64,000 nucleotides of DNA, taken from assembly GCA_949592205.1 (NCBI GenBank), contig CATIUR010000004.1, forward strand, positions 82,931,337 to 82,995,336, read 5' to 3'. The notes under the pieces were generated by a model. That model did not search any database. It was not told the origin of the DNA and was given only the letters and a program-made list of their open reading frames with translations. Source of the stretch: Helichrysum umbraculigerum (Eukaryota; Streptophyta; Magnoliopsida; Asterales; Asteraceae). The first letter of the stretch is position 1; every line of letters starts with the position of its first letter. Made by a program: the position numbers and the translations under genes. Below are positions 54,440 through 64,000 of the stretch, piece after piece.

Positions 54440-56849
54440 TGTAACACCTGCATAATTAGGGTAATTAATTATGCCTAATTGTTTGTAACTAGTTGTAATT
54501 AGTATGTAATAGGACTAATTACAAGCTCTATTTGTATGTATATATAAGGTGAATTATATATATGTGTGTGTACTTACGCGATTTGGATAAATCGTGCGAA
54601 TTAACCGGACGGAGTCCGACACAGTTTACTTGGACGTTGGTGACAAAAATTTACTTAAATAATGAAAACGTATTTTGTTATATAAAATACGCAACCGAAC
54701 GAGCATTGTTTATATATTATTGTGACGACAATTTAACTAGCGCAACAAAACGTAATAAACGCGACTTAATAATTTAAATATTGCGACAAATGTTTTTATT
54801 ATTAATTTCAGAGTATTTTTATTTAAATATTCCAGTTACATTTTTAAAATATAACTGTTTGGTTAAATACTATAAACAAAGGATTAAACGATTAGGACAC
54901 GGAGTAAATACTGAGTTTTAGGGAGCGCTTGCCCCTCCTTCCTTGGATCAGCCAAACCCCACCCCCATTCTCACTTCTCTCTTTCATTTTTTTTTCATTA
55001 TCACAAAACACACACAAACCAAACTCTCTCAACTCCAATCTACACCAAATTTTTGGAATCAAATCCCGACCACGAAAATTACATATTCGGAATCACCATC
55101 ACGAGTGGAGCAAGAATATCAAGATCGTTTTCACCATTTCATCCTCCATTTAGCTCGATTTGCAAAAGTAAGAAATTTCTAAAATCTTAGATCTATTCAA
55201 TTTGGTGTAATGTTTTAATGTTTTGATGTGTACACAACTTAGATATAACCTAATACATGAATAATACACGATTTTATAGCTCAAAAATGGGTTAGATTTG
55301 CGTTTTTGGTCGAAAATTCTCGAAACCCGTAAGTTTCTGGGCTGGTGTTCATACGTGCGACACAAGCCTTGTGTCGCACACTGTGTCGCATAAACCCATT
55401 AGTGTCGCACCTTGTGTCGTACTGATCCTTTAGTGTCGTAATCTTTGCGACACAATATTGTGTCGCACTCTATGTCGCATACTATGTCGTATTTTATACG
55501 ACACAACCGTTATGTCGCTATTGAATTAGCATCACAAGCTTTTTTGCGACACAACCACTGTGTCGCAGGGCTCTTGTGTCGCATCCTTCATGCGACACAA
55601 CCTTTGTGTCGCATTACAACTTTAGTGTCGCAGATTGTGTCGCAAAAACACAGAAAACCAGAATTTTAAAGTCAAAGTTACTGTACAAAAAAGTCAAATT
55701 TTACTGTAGCAGTACTGTAGCAAACCTAGTGTAGCAAAGTCAACATTTTAGAATTTTTGCTACAAACCGTCACCAACGGGCCAAACATGTTTTCCAACAA
55801 ACAAACAATTACAAACGTACGGACAAACACTGGATATACTAGTTGTGTACATCTAAACGAAACGTCTCGTGAGACGCATACTTACATAACTTCATATGAT
55901 TAGGCATTTGAAGGTTACGGGTTCAGAGAACCTACTTGCTTTACTTACTACTTGCTAATTGCAACTGATTACTACAAGACTCAGGTGAGTCTTACGGCCC
56001 CACTTTTACTGTTTTATCTTACTGGGGGAGATACATGCTACTGATTTTCTTGAACACAAGTACTAAACTGTTTACTATACCAAACGAAATTGCATGAGTT
56101 TACTTACAAACAGAAGTCTCTCCATCATATATCGTTAGTTATGGACTTAAGCGCGAACACTAGTTAATGGATCCATTAGGGAAATGACCCTCCCCGCCCG
56201 GGGCAGTAGCGCTGCCACGTACTGATTTACACGTAGAAACGGGTGACTACTTATTCGTTACTGATGCTTGCTCATTTACGAGCATGTCACGGGAGCAAAC
56301 TTATTACTTACGGGTTAAGCTTCGATTATGAGCCTCATGGCAACGGTATAAACTTACTTACTTACATTTGCGGGATTGCAAATACTGGTTTACGATTTCT
56401 GGATTGAAATTGCTGATTTTACGCCTGCGGGCATTACTGATGAAATCTCGTGTTCAAAGCTGATATTACTTACAAACCTGTGAGATTCACCAACCTTTTG
56501 GTTGACACTTTTTAGCATGTTTTCTCAGGTACCCGGATGGAGTAGGATTACTCCAGGATTTTAGCTAGAGTCGCATGATTTCAACACAACTGCATTAACG
56601 GAGATTCTTAGCATTATCTTTTGTATATTACGATTATGTAATAGAATCTCCCGCTATACGCGTGGACTCTAGGGGAAACTACATTTTGTATATGAAAACA
56701 CTAAGTTTTCAAACATTATATCTATGGAATGTAACTAATTTACAAACGTTGCATATAGATGTCGTTTGCTTTATCTTTGTGCTGTGATATTTGATTAGTA
56801 ACACCCCAAACTATGCTTCCGCAAAACAGTGAATTTCGGGGGTGTTACT
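54440..56849 (+). repeat. Element C 5' LTR
   Basis: It opens TGTAACACCTGC and ends GGTGTTACT, where the last base should be A to make CA, so it is probably a point mutation. It is 2,410 bp long. It contains a CT-rich patch (54960-55040), GTAAGAAATTTC (55167-55178), the palindrome array (55357-55640), CAG/GTGAGT (55985) and TCTCAG/GTACCC (56528). Confidence 0.92.
55357..55640 (+). repeat. GCGACACAA palindromic array in element C 5' LTR
   Basis: It starts with GTGCGACACAA-GCC-TTGTGTCGCAC (55356-55380) and runs through about 18 words in both orientations. The copy in the 3' LTR is at about 63313-63600. Confidence 0.88.
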
Positions 56850-56852
56850 GAT

Positions 56853-56864
56853 TGGTATCAGAGC
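56853..56864 (+). other. Primer binding site, tRNA-iMet (element C)
   Basis: TGGTATCAGAGC, 3 bp after the LTR. The next 35 bp (CTAAGGTTATAGTGAACTAG onward) are almost identical to element A, a conserved leader block. Confidence 0.92.
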
Positions 56865-57171
56865 CTAAGGTTATAGTGAACTAGGTTGCATTTAGTGGGC
56901 CTAGACTATGACCGTTAGGCAGTATTCTCTTATTAGACATGACTGGTTCAGGAATTACAGCATACAACTTTAATTTAACATAGCCTGATCAACTATGTAC
57001 AATTAAGGAAAGATGATGTAAGGTCTGAAATAATTATGTTGAACGGGGATACATTAGTTGACTCTGACCACGAGAGAACCGGACCATTACTTGATACGTG
57101 CTAGACACTAGGCTGGATATGATATATGTATATATATGTTAGCCTCGTCTTACTTACACTCTGCCACAGGA

Positions 57172-57678
57172 ATGGCAAACACACCACCTAATCCGTCACA
57201 CTCTCACTCACATGGGTCACGGAACCCACGAGTAGCCAAGAGGAACACAAGGTCGCCTCGAAATAGCCCTTATCCGGTACATAACTCTCAGAACTCGGCA
57301 CATCTCACGTTGCCAGTATTGGCTACCCAATTCCGCCTTCAGGAGCAAAGACTCGAAAGTCTTGAACGGGAACAACTCCGAATGACCTACCTGCTTCGCC
57401 AGGCACTTGATCACATATCCCAACTCCAGCGAGAACAAGAGGATACCAACCTCTCTGTAAGCATAATTCAGGATTCCATGACCGCCGAATTAGGTGCGGA
57501 TGAACTTGTAAGAAACCGACTAGAGGAATGTGAACAACGTTCACAGGAGACTGAGGATTACTCTCGTGTACTAGCACAACGACTGGCCTTAGTTGAAGAC
57601 AATGCCAGGCAAACCAACAGGCTGGCAGAAACCGTGGACCGCCCTGTCGCGCTGATGGAACAGATTAATCTACATTAA
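57172..57678 (+). CDS. ORF0: small coiled-coil protein upstream of gag (element C)
   Basis: The start at 57172 was chosen because the element A homolog begins with the same MANTP and an acceptor-like GCCACAG lies just before; an in-frame ATG at 57136 would add 12 residues. The 168-residue product has a basic His/Ser/Asn/Arg-rich N-terminus, a leucine/glutamine-rich helical middle (EQRLESLERE, LQREQED) and the conserved end (EECEQRS, QRLALVEDNARQ, MEQINLH). Relative to element A the middle is rearranged, while the last 50 residues are about two-thirds identical. No known domain. Gag-pol begins 274 bp downstream. Confidence 0.78.
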   Translation: MANTPPNPSHSHSHGSRNPRVAKRNTRSPRNSPYPVHNSQNSAHLTLPVLATQFRLQEQRLESLEREQLRMTYLLRQALDHISQLQREQEDTNLSVSIIQDSMTAELGADELVRNRLEECEQRSQETEDYSRVLAQRLALVEDNARQTNRLAETVDRPVALMEQINLH

Positions 57679-57952
57679 GACTAGTGTAGTCTTTGTCTCG
57701 TAATCTAATGACTATCTAGCGCTATTCTATAAACTAGTCGGATGTAACAATTCCCGACACCTTTTGTAATATCTCTGTAGGATGTAACCTTTGAACTCGC
57801 GTTATCCATCAAATATTCCTTGTTATTTCAACTCATATAAATTGTCATTTACCATATGATGTTATGTATTACTGCTTTTATACATGTACATCTGTGACAA
57901 TTACAAGCTCCTACAAAATCTCATGTATCTTCATTTCTTTTATTGAAGAATC

Positions 57953-60900
57953 ATGCCGCCAAAGACAAGACCATATACCGATGCCCAGATTACCTCCCTT
58001 ATAACCCAGGCTGTTACTGAAGCCTTGGCTCGGAATACTCCACCAAATTCCTCGAGGAACAGCGATGCCGCTGAAACCACTACTGCTAAACCCTGTTCAT
58101 ACAAAGACTTTCAGAACTGCAAACCTCTAAACTTTGCAGGTACTGAGGGAGCTATCGGCCTAGTACGCTGGATCGAGAAAGTTGAGTCTGTATTTCTTAT
58201 CTGCAACTGTGCGGAGGGAGAGAAGGTTAAGTTCTCCGTTAGTACTTTTACTGACACCGCACTCACCTGGTGGAACACTTATGCCCATACTGTGAGTGTT
58301 GCTACTGCTTACCAACTCCCGTGGGAGGAGTTGAAGAAGATGTTGAGGGGCGAGTATTGCCCCAGGGATGAATTGAAACAACTAGAAGTGGAATTCTGGA
58401 ACCACAAGATGCAGGGTGATGACATCACCGGATACACCAACCGTTTCCACCAACTGGCACTTCTGTGCCCAACCATGGTCGATCCTGAGTACAAGAGGAT
58501 CGAGAAATTTGTTGATGGTCTTCCTGAGAGACTCCAAGACCTGGTAACTTCTTCCAAACCAGGTACTATTCAGAGCGCCATCCGTATGGCCCATGAACTA
58601 ACGGCAAATTCTGTCCGCCGTGGTACAACTTCAACCCCATCTGCAAACAACAAACGCAAGTGGGAAGGTAACCCCAACTCATCCAACCAAACCTCCAACA
58701 AAAAGCCTGAGTACATTAAGGCTTATACATCTGGAACTACGGAGAAGAAAGGGTACAGCGGGAGCATACCCTACTGTCCCAAATGCAACCGACACCATGA
58801 CGGTTCTTGCCCTTGCTCCAACTGCAAACGGTTCGGGCATCTAGCCAAGGATTGCCGAACCAACATTTCTACCCCCAACACCAATGCACCAAAGGCCTGC
58901 TTTGGGTGCGGAAATTCAGGACACTTCAAGAAAGATTGCCCAAAGCTGAAAAACAACAACAACCCTGCTCGTGGTAGAGCATTCGTTATCAAGGCTGGGG
59001 AAGCCAGACAAGACCCTAACGTCGTGACGGGTACGTTCCTTCTCAACGACCTTACTGCTTCTGTGTTATTTGATACCGGTGCCGATAGAAGCTTCATATC
59101 TGAGAAATTTAGCCCTTTACTTGATATTACTCCCACTGCCTTAGATGCTAAATACGTTGTTGAATTAGCTAACGGCAAACTGATTGAGACTGATAGTATC
59201 ATACACAACTGTACACTTAACCTCACGAACGAAATATTTCCCATTGATTTAATCCCTGTCGAGATCGGCAGCTTCGATATTATTGTCGGTATGGATTGGT
59301 TATCCAGGCACCGAGCTGAAATCATCTGTCATGACAAACTCGTTCGCATACCTCTTGTCTCCGGTGGAACCTTAGTCCTACAAGGGGAGACCGGTAGACG
59401 GAATCTGAATATTGTATCCTGTCTGAAAACGAGAAAATATCTACGAAAAGGGAATCAAGCCATCCTTGCACATGTAACGGAGAAGAAGTCGGAGGAGAAG
59501 CGACTTGAGGATGTTCCGATCGTGCGGGATTTCCCGGAAGTCTTTCCTGAAGACTTGCCCGGACTTCCGCCACCTAGACAAGTTGAATTTCAAATCGAAC
59601 TTGTGCCCGGAGCTGCACCCGTGGCACGAGCCCCTTACCGTTTAGCACCATCCGAAATGCAGGAGTTGTCTAACCAACTACAGGAACTCCTGGACAGAGG
59701 ATTCATTCGACCAAGTTCCTCGCCTTGGGGAGCTCCGGTCTTATTCGTGAAAAAGAAAGATGGATCTTTCCGCATGTGTATCGACTACCGAGAGCTGAAT
59801 AAGCTAACCATAAAGAATCGGTACCCACTTCCTAGAATTGATGATCTGTTTGACCAACTCCAGGGATCGAGTGTTTACTCAAAGATTGATCTACGGTCGG
59901 GTTATCATCAACTCCGAGTCCGTGACAATGATATCCCAAAGACAGCTTTCCAAACTCGTTATGGGCATTACGAATTCCAAGTGATGCCATTCGGGTTGAC
60001 CAACGCACCGGCCGTATTCATGGACCTTATGAATCGGGTGTGCAAACCATATCTTGACAAATTCATCATTGTGTTCATCGACGATATTCTGATTTACTCG
60101 CGCAACGAGCAGGAACATGCTCAACATCTGAAAACCATTCTAGGACTCCTGAAACACGAAGAGTTATATGCCAAATTCTCTAAGTGTGAGTTCTGGATTC
60201 GAACCGTTCAATTCCTCGGGCACGTGATTGACAGCCAAGGAATTCATGTTGATCCCGCCAAGATTGAAGCGATCAAGGGCTGGGAGTCACCGACCACTCC
60301 AACCGAAGTGAGACAATTCTTAGGTCTTGCTGGTTATTACCGCCTATTCATCGAAAACTTTTCAAGAATAGCTGTTCCTCTAACCACACTGACTCAGAAA
60401 GATAAGAAGTTCGATTGGACGGATAAGCAAGAGTCAGCCTTCCAGCTATTGAAAAACAAACTTTGCAGTGCACCAATCTTGTCCTTACCCGAGGGCACCG
60501 ACGATTTCGTAGTTTACTGCGACGCCTCACACCAAGGACTTGGTTGTGTGTTGATGCAACGGGAAAAAGTCATTGCCTATGCCTCACGACAACTGAAAAT
60601 CCATGAGAAAAACTATACGACCCACGACCTCGAGTTAGGTGCTGTGGTATTCGCATTGAAAATCTGGAGACATTATCTCTACGGTACGAAAAGCACTATC
60701 TTCACTGATCACAAAAGTCTCCAACACATATTCGATCAGAAAGATCTAAACATGAGACAACGTCGCTGGGTTGAGTTACTTAGTGACTACGACTGCGAGA
60801 TCAAATACCATCCGGGCAAGGCTAACGTAGTTGCCGATGCCTTAAGCCGAAAAGAACGAGTGAAACCCCTTCGAGTCCGAGCACTTTCTATGACAATTCG

Positions 60901-62362
60901 TAACGAGCTTCCTGCTCAAATCCTTACCGCTCAACTTGAAGCACTCAACGATGAAAACTTGAAAAATGAAGCCTTGCGAGGCTTGGATAAACAATTCGAA
61001 ATCAAACCTGATGGAACTCGATACTTCTCTAACCGGGTGTGGTTACACAAATTCGGAAACTTGCGAGATTTGGTGATGGCTGAAGCTCACAAATCTCGAT
61101 ACTCTATACATCCTGGTTCTGACAAGATGTATCACGACGTCAAAGGGTTGTATTGGTGGCCTAACATGAAAGCTGACATCGCCCTATACGTCAGTAAATG
61201 CCTAACCTGTTCCAAAGTCAAGGCCGAACACCAAAGACCCTCGGGGTTGCTCCAACAACCTGAAATTCCTCGATGGAAATGGGAACAGATTTCCATGGAC
61301 TTCATTACCAAACTACCAAAAACTTCGAGTGGTTGCGATACCATTTGGGTGATCGTGGACCGTCTCACGAAATCTGCTCATTTTCTGGCCATCAAGGAAA
61401 CCGACAAGATGGAACGTCTGACTCGCATCTACGTCAAGGAAATCGTCTCACGACACGGTGTACCTATCTCGATCATCTCAGATAGGGACAGCCGTTTTAC
61501 TTCTAACTTTTGGCAATCACTACAGAAATCTCTTGGTACTCGTCTAGATATGAGTACTGCTTATCACCTGCAAACCGATGGCCAAAGCGAGCGAACTATT
61601 CAAACACTGGAGGATATGCTACGAGCCTGCGTAGTTGACTTCGGTACTTCTTGGGAAAATCACTTACCGTTGTGCGAGTTCTCGTACAACAATAGTTACC
61701 ATACCAGCATAAAGGCTGCACCCTTCGAGGCACTTTACGGGCGTAAGTGCCGATCACCGATCTGTTGGACTGAGTTAGGAGATTCCCAACTCACGGGTCC
61801 AGATATCATTCAAGAAACTACTGAGAAAATCGTTGGTATTCAAAACCGGCTGAAAGCCGCACGTGATCGTCAGAAAAGCTATGCTGACGTGAGACGCAAA
61901 CACCTTGAGTTCCAGGTAGGGGACAAGGTACTTCTCAAAGTGGCACCGTGGAAAGGTGTTATTCGATTCGGAAAACGAGGCAAACTAAATCCTAGATACA
62001 TCGGACCATTCGAAATCCTTGAAAGGATTGGTCCAGTGGCATATCGCCTGCAACTTCCTGCTGAACTTAGCAACGTACACAACACATTCCACATTTCTAA
62101 CTTGAAGGAATGTCTGTCTGACGAGACGCTGATTATACCGCTCGACGAAATTCAAATCGATGATAAACTTCATTTTGTCGAGGAACCTATGGAAATCATG
62201 GACCGTGAGGTCAAACGATTGAAACAGAGTCGCATTCCCATCGTAAAGGTCAGGTGGAATTCTAGGCGCGGCCCTGAGTTCACCTGGGAACGGGAAGACC
62301 AAATGCGACAGAAATACCCACATCTCTTCCCAGATAACGCACCGTCCGTGCACTCAAGCTAA
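57953..62362 (+). CDS. gag-pol: Gag-Pol polyprotein with chromodomain (element C), uninterrupted
   Basis: ATG at 57953, TAA at 62360-62362, 1,469 residues, a normal length for a single-ORF chromovirus. Domains: Gag core about 70-200 (WWNTY, EFWNHKM); CCHC knuckles at about 286-300 (CSNCKRFGHLAKDC) and 315-328 (CFGCGNSGHFKKDC); aspartic protease with DTGADRSF at about 372; RT about 560-740 with RMCIDYRELNK and active-site FIDD near 707; RNase H about 850-960 (YCDASHQG, DHKSLQ, DALSRK); integrase zinc region about 1044-1085 and DDE core with MDFITKLP (1113), ISDRD (1174) and GQSERT (about 1211); GPF block near 1350; chromodomain-like C-terminus about 1405-1455 (VRWNSRRG, FTWERED). All key residues appear present, so the element could be autonomous. 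It acts in cytoplasmic particles and then the nucleus. Confidence 0.95.
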   Translation: MPPKTRPYTDAQITSLITQAVTEALARNTPPNSSRNSDAAETTTAKPCSYKDFQNCKPLNFAGTEGAIGLVRWIEKVESVFLICNCAEGEKVKFSVSTFTDTALTWWNTYAHTVSVATAYQLPWEELKKMLRGEYCPRDELKQLEVEFWNHKMQGDDITGYTNRFHQLALLCPTMVDPEYKRIEKFVDGLPERLQDLVTSSKPGTIQSAIRMAHELTANSVRRGTTSTPSANNKRKWEGNPNSSNQTSNKKPEYIKAYTSGTTEKKGYSGSIPYCPKCNRHHDGSCPCSNCKRFGHLAKDCRTNISTPNTNAPKACFGCGNSGHFKKDCPKLKNNNNPARGRAFVIKAGEARQDPNVVTGTFLLNDLTASVLFDTGADRSFISEKFSPLLDITPTALDAKYVVELANGKLIETDSIIHNCTLNLTNEIFPIDLIPVEIGSFDIIVGMDWLSRHRAEIICHDKLVRIPLVSGGTLVLQGETGRRNLNIVSCLKTRKYLRKGNQAILAHVTEKKSEEKRLEDVPIVRDFPEVFPEDLPGLPPPRQVEFQIELVPGAAPVARAPYRLAPSEMQELSNQLQELLDRGFIRPSSSPWGAPVLFVKKKDGSFRMCIDYRELNKLTIKNRYPLPRIDDLFDQLQGSSVYSKIDLRSGYHQLRVRDNDIPKTAFQTRYGHYEFQVMPFGLTNAPAVFMDLMNRVCKPYLDKFIIVFIDDILIYSRNEQEHAQHLKTILGLLKHEELYAKFSKCEFWIRTVQFLGHVIDSQGIHVDPAKIEAIKGWESPTTPTEVRQFLGLAGYYRLFIENFSRIAVPLTTLTQKDKKFDWTDKQESAFQLLKNKLCSAPILSLPEGTDDFVVYCDASHQGLGCVLMQREKVIAYASRQLKIHEKNYTTHDLELGAVVFALKIWRHYLYGTKSTIFTDHKSLQHIFDQKDLNMRQRRWVELLSDYDCEIKYHPGKANVVADALSRKERVKPLRVRALSMTIRNELPAQILTAQLEALNDENLKNEALRGLDKQFEIKPDGTRYFSNRVWLHKFGNLRDLVMAEAHKSRYSIHPGSDKMYHDVKGLYWWPNMKADIALYVSKCLTCSKVKAEHQRPSGLLQQPEIPRWKWEQISMDFITKLPKTSSGCDTIWVIVDRLTKSAHFLAIKETDKMERLTRIYVKEIVSRHGVPISIISDRDSRFTSNFWQSLQKSLGTRLDMSTAYHLQTDGQSERTIQTLEDMLRACVVDFGTSWENHLPLCEFSYNNSYHTSIKAAPFEALYGRKCRSPICWTELGDSQLTGPDIIQETTEKIVGIQNRLKAARDRQKSYADVRRKHLEFQVGDKVLLKVAPWKGVIRFGKRGKLNPRYIGPFEILERIGPVAYRLQLPAELSNVHNTFHISNLKECLSDETLIIPLDEIQIDDKLHFVEEPMEIMDREVKRLKQSRIPIVKVRWNSRRGPEFTWEREDQMRQKYPHLFPDNAPSVHSS

Positions 62363-62385
62363 TTTCGGGACGAAATTTCTTTAAC

Positions 62386-62395
62386 AAGGGGAGAA
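62386..62395 (+). other. Element C polypurine tract
   Basis: AAGGGGAGAA immediately before the TG of the 3' LTR. A short TTTCGGGACGAAA dyad lies between the stop codon and the PPT, as in element A. Confidence 0.85.
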
Positions 62396-64000
62396 TGTAA
62401 CACCTGCATAATTAGGGTAATTAATTATGCCTAATTGTTTGTAACTAGTTGTAATTAGTATGTAATAGGACTAATTACAGGCTCTATTTGTATGTATATA
62501 TAAGGTGAATTATATATATGTGTGTGTACTTACGCGATTTGGATAAATCGTGCGAATTAACCGGACGGAGTCCGACACAGTTTACTTGGACGTTGGTGAC
62601 AAAAATTTACTTAAATAATGAAAACGTATTTTGTTATATAAAATACGCAACCGAACGAGCATTGTTTATATATTATTGTGACGACAATTTAACTAGCGCA
62701 ACAAAACGTAATAAACGCGACTTAATAATTTAAATATTGCGACAAATGTTTTTATTATTAATTTCAGAGTATTTTTATTTAAATATTCCAGTTACATTTT
62801 TAAAATATAACGGTTTGGTTAAATACTATAAACAAAGGATTAAACGATTAGGACACGGAGTAAATACTGAGTTTTAGGGAGCGCTTGCCCCTCCTTCCTT
62901 GGATCAGCCAAACCCCACCCCCATTCTCACTTCTCTCTTTCATTTTTTTTTCATTATCACAAAACACACACAAACCAAACTCTCTCAACTCCAATCTACA
63001 CCAAATTTTCGTAATCAAATCCCGACCACGAAAATTACATATTCGGAATCACCATCACGAGTGGAGCAAGAATATCAAGATCGTTTTCACCATTTCATCC
63101 TCCATTTAGCTCGATTTGCAAAAGTAAGAAATTTCTAAAATCTTAGATCTATTCAATTTGGTGTAATGTTTTAATGTTTTGATGTGTACACAACTTAGAT
63201 ATAACCTAATACATGAATAATACACGATTTTATAGCTCAAAAATGGGTTAGATTTGCGTTTTTGGTCGAAAATTCTCGAAACCCGTAAGTTTCTGGGCTG
63301 GTGTTCATACGTGCGACACAAGCCTTGTGTCGCACACTGTGTCGCATAAACCCATTAGTGTCGCACCTTGTGTCGTACTGATCCTTTAGTGTCGTAATCT
63401 TTGCGACACAATATTGTGTCGCACTCTATGTCGCATACTATGTCGTATTTTATACGACACAACCGTTATGTCGCTATTGAATTAGCATCGCAAGCTTTTT
63501 TGCGACACAACCACTGTGTCGCAGGGCTCTTGTGTCGCATCCTTCATGCGACACAACCTTTGTGTCGCATTACAACTTTAGTGTCGCAGATTGTGTCGCA
63601 AAAACACAGAAAACCAGAATTTTAAAGTCAAAGTTACTGTACAAAAAAGTCAAATTTTACTGTAGCAGTACTGTAGCAAACCTACTGTAGCAAAGTCAAC
63701 ATTTTAGAATTTTTGCTACAAACCGTCACCAACGGGCCAAACATGTTTTCCAACAAACAAACAATTACAAACGTACGGACAAACACTGGATATACTAGTT
63801 GTGTACATCTAAACGAAACGTCTCGTGAGACGCATACTTACATAACTTCATATGATTAGGCATTTGAAGGTTACGGGTTCAGAGAACCTACTTGCTTTAC
63901 TTACTACTTGCTAATTGCAACTGATTACTACAAGACTCAGGTGAGTCTTACGGCCCCACTTTTACTGTTTTATCTTACTGGGGGAGATACATGCTACTGA
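62396..64000 (+). repeat. Element C 3' LTR, truncated by window end
   Basis: It is colinear with 54440-56044 with about six substitutions and no indel. It includes the palindrome array (about 63313-63600) and the CAG/GTGAGT donor near 63941. Confidence 0.93.

Larger units (their letters stand above)
54440..64000 (+). mobile_element. Element C: intact-looking chromodomain Ty3/gypsy, 3' end beyond window
   Basis: It has a 5' LTR (54440-56849), iMet PBS, ORF0, an uninterrupted 1,469-residue gag-pol, PPT and the first 1,605 bp of the 3' LTR. The left target duplication would be TCTTC (54435-54439); the right copy is outside. The overlapping parts of the two LTRs show about six substitutions and no indels by eye (about 0.4%), fewer than in element A. 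It is a relative of element A, clearly diverged in LTR and Gag but close in pol. Confidence 0.93.

Noticed and set aside
54562..54777. 71-codon frame duplicated at 62518-62733
   Set aside because: It lies in the U3 of the element C LTR, so the duplication is simply the two LTR copies. No recognisable domain.

Overview
This window is a plant nuclear, heterochromatin-like stretch made almost entirely of nested LTR retrotransposons and small non-autonomous DNA transposons. There is no prokaryotic organisation: there are no operons, tRNAs or rRNAs. The marks of a plant genome are PBSs matching plant tRNA-iMet and tRNA-Asp, TG...CA LTRs with 5-bp target duplications, a Sirevirus-type Ty1/copia, chromodomain Ty3/gypsy, Athila/Tat-type Ty3/gypsy, Helitrons and a Tourist-like MITE. 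A eudicot is likely. The accessory genes of the Sirevirus remind me of elements common in Asteraceae, but the species is inference only.

Layout, left to right. (1) 1-23210: a Sirevirus copia running rightward, whose 5' LTR and gag N-terminus lie before the window. Gag and the start of pol (1-2819) are separated from the rest of pol (13425-16209) by an inserted Athila/Tat-type element (2820-13424, minus strand, TSD CTACA). After pol come two accessory genes (18601-20903 with two introns; 21556-22572), a PPT and the 3' LTR (from 22627). (2) 23211-26430: LTR scraps, AT-rich DNA, a non-autonomous Helitron and a MITE. (3) 26435-31779: a minus-strand Ty3/gypsy solo LTR (TSD GTGTC) containing an Athila-type solo LTR (27539-30017, TSD ATAGT). 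(4) 31785-36177: a foldback element with an unusual palindrome cluster, a probable older solo LTR and a Helitron 3' end. (5) 36178-48690: an Athila-type LTR split by a full-length chromodomain gypsy element A (37330-47965, TSD ATATG) with two nonsense mutations. (6) 48691-51767: the only stretch that looks like non-transposon DNA, with candidate exons of an unidentified minus-strand gene. (7) 51768-64000: another gypsy LTR, interrupted by a second chromodomain element C (54440 to beyond the window end), whose gag-pol is fully open and whose LTR copies are almost identical. It is the youngest and most probably competent element here.

How the parts work together. In each autonomous element the LTR supplies promoter and leader, the PBS and PPT prime reverse transcription, and gag-pol supplies capsid, protease, RT/RNase H and integrase. 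The Athila-type element keeps only gag and protease fused to an unrecognised domain, so it would need pol from elsewhere. Elements A and C carry a conserved small coiled-coil gene (called ORF0 here) upstream of gag. Two cross-family patterns stand out. First, clusters of short family-specific palindromic words sit in the LTR regulatory or leader region. Second, LTR-borne splice signals (CAG/GTGAGT) recur in every chromovirus-like LTR, and splice acceptors sit just before accessory genes.
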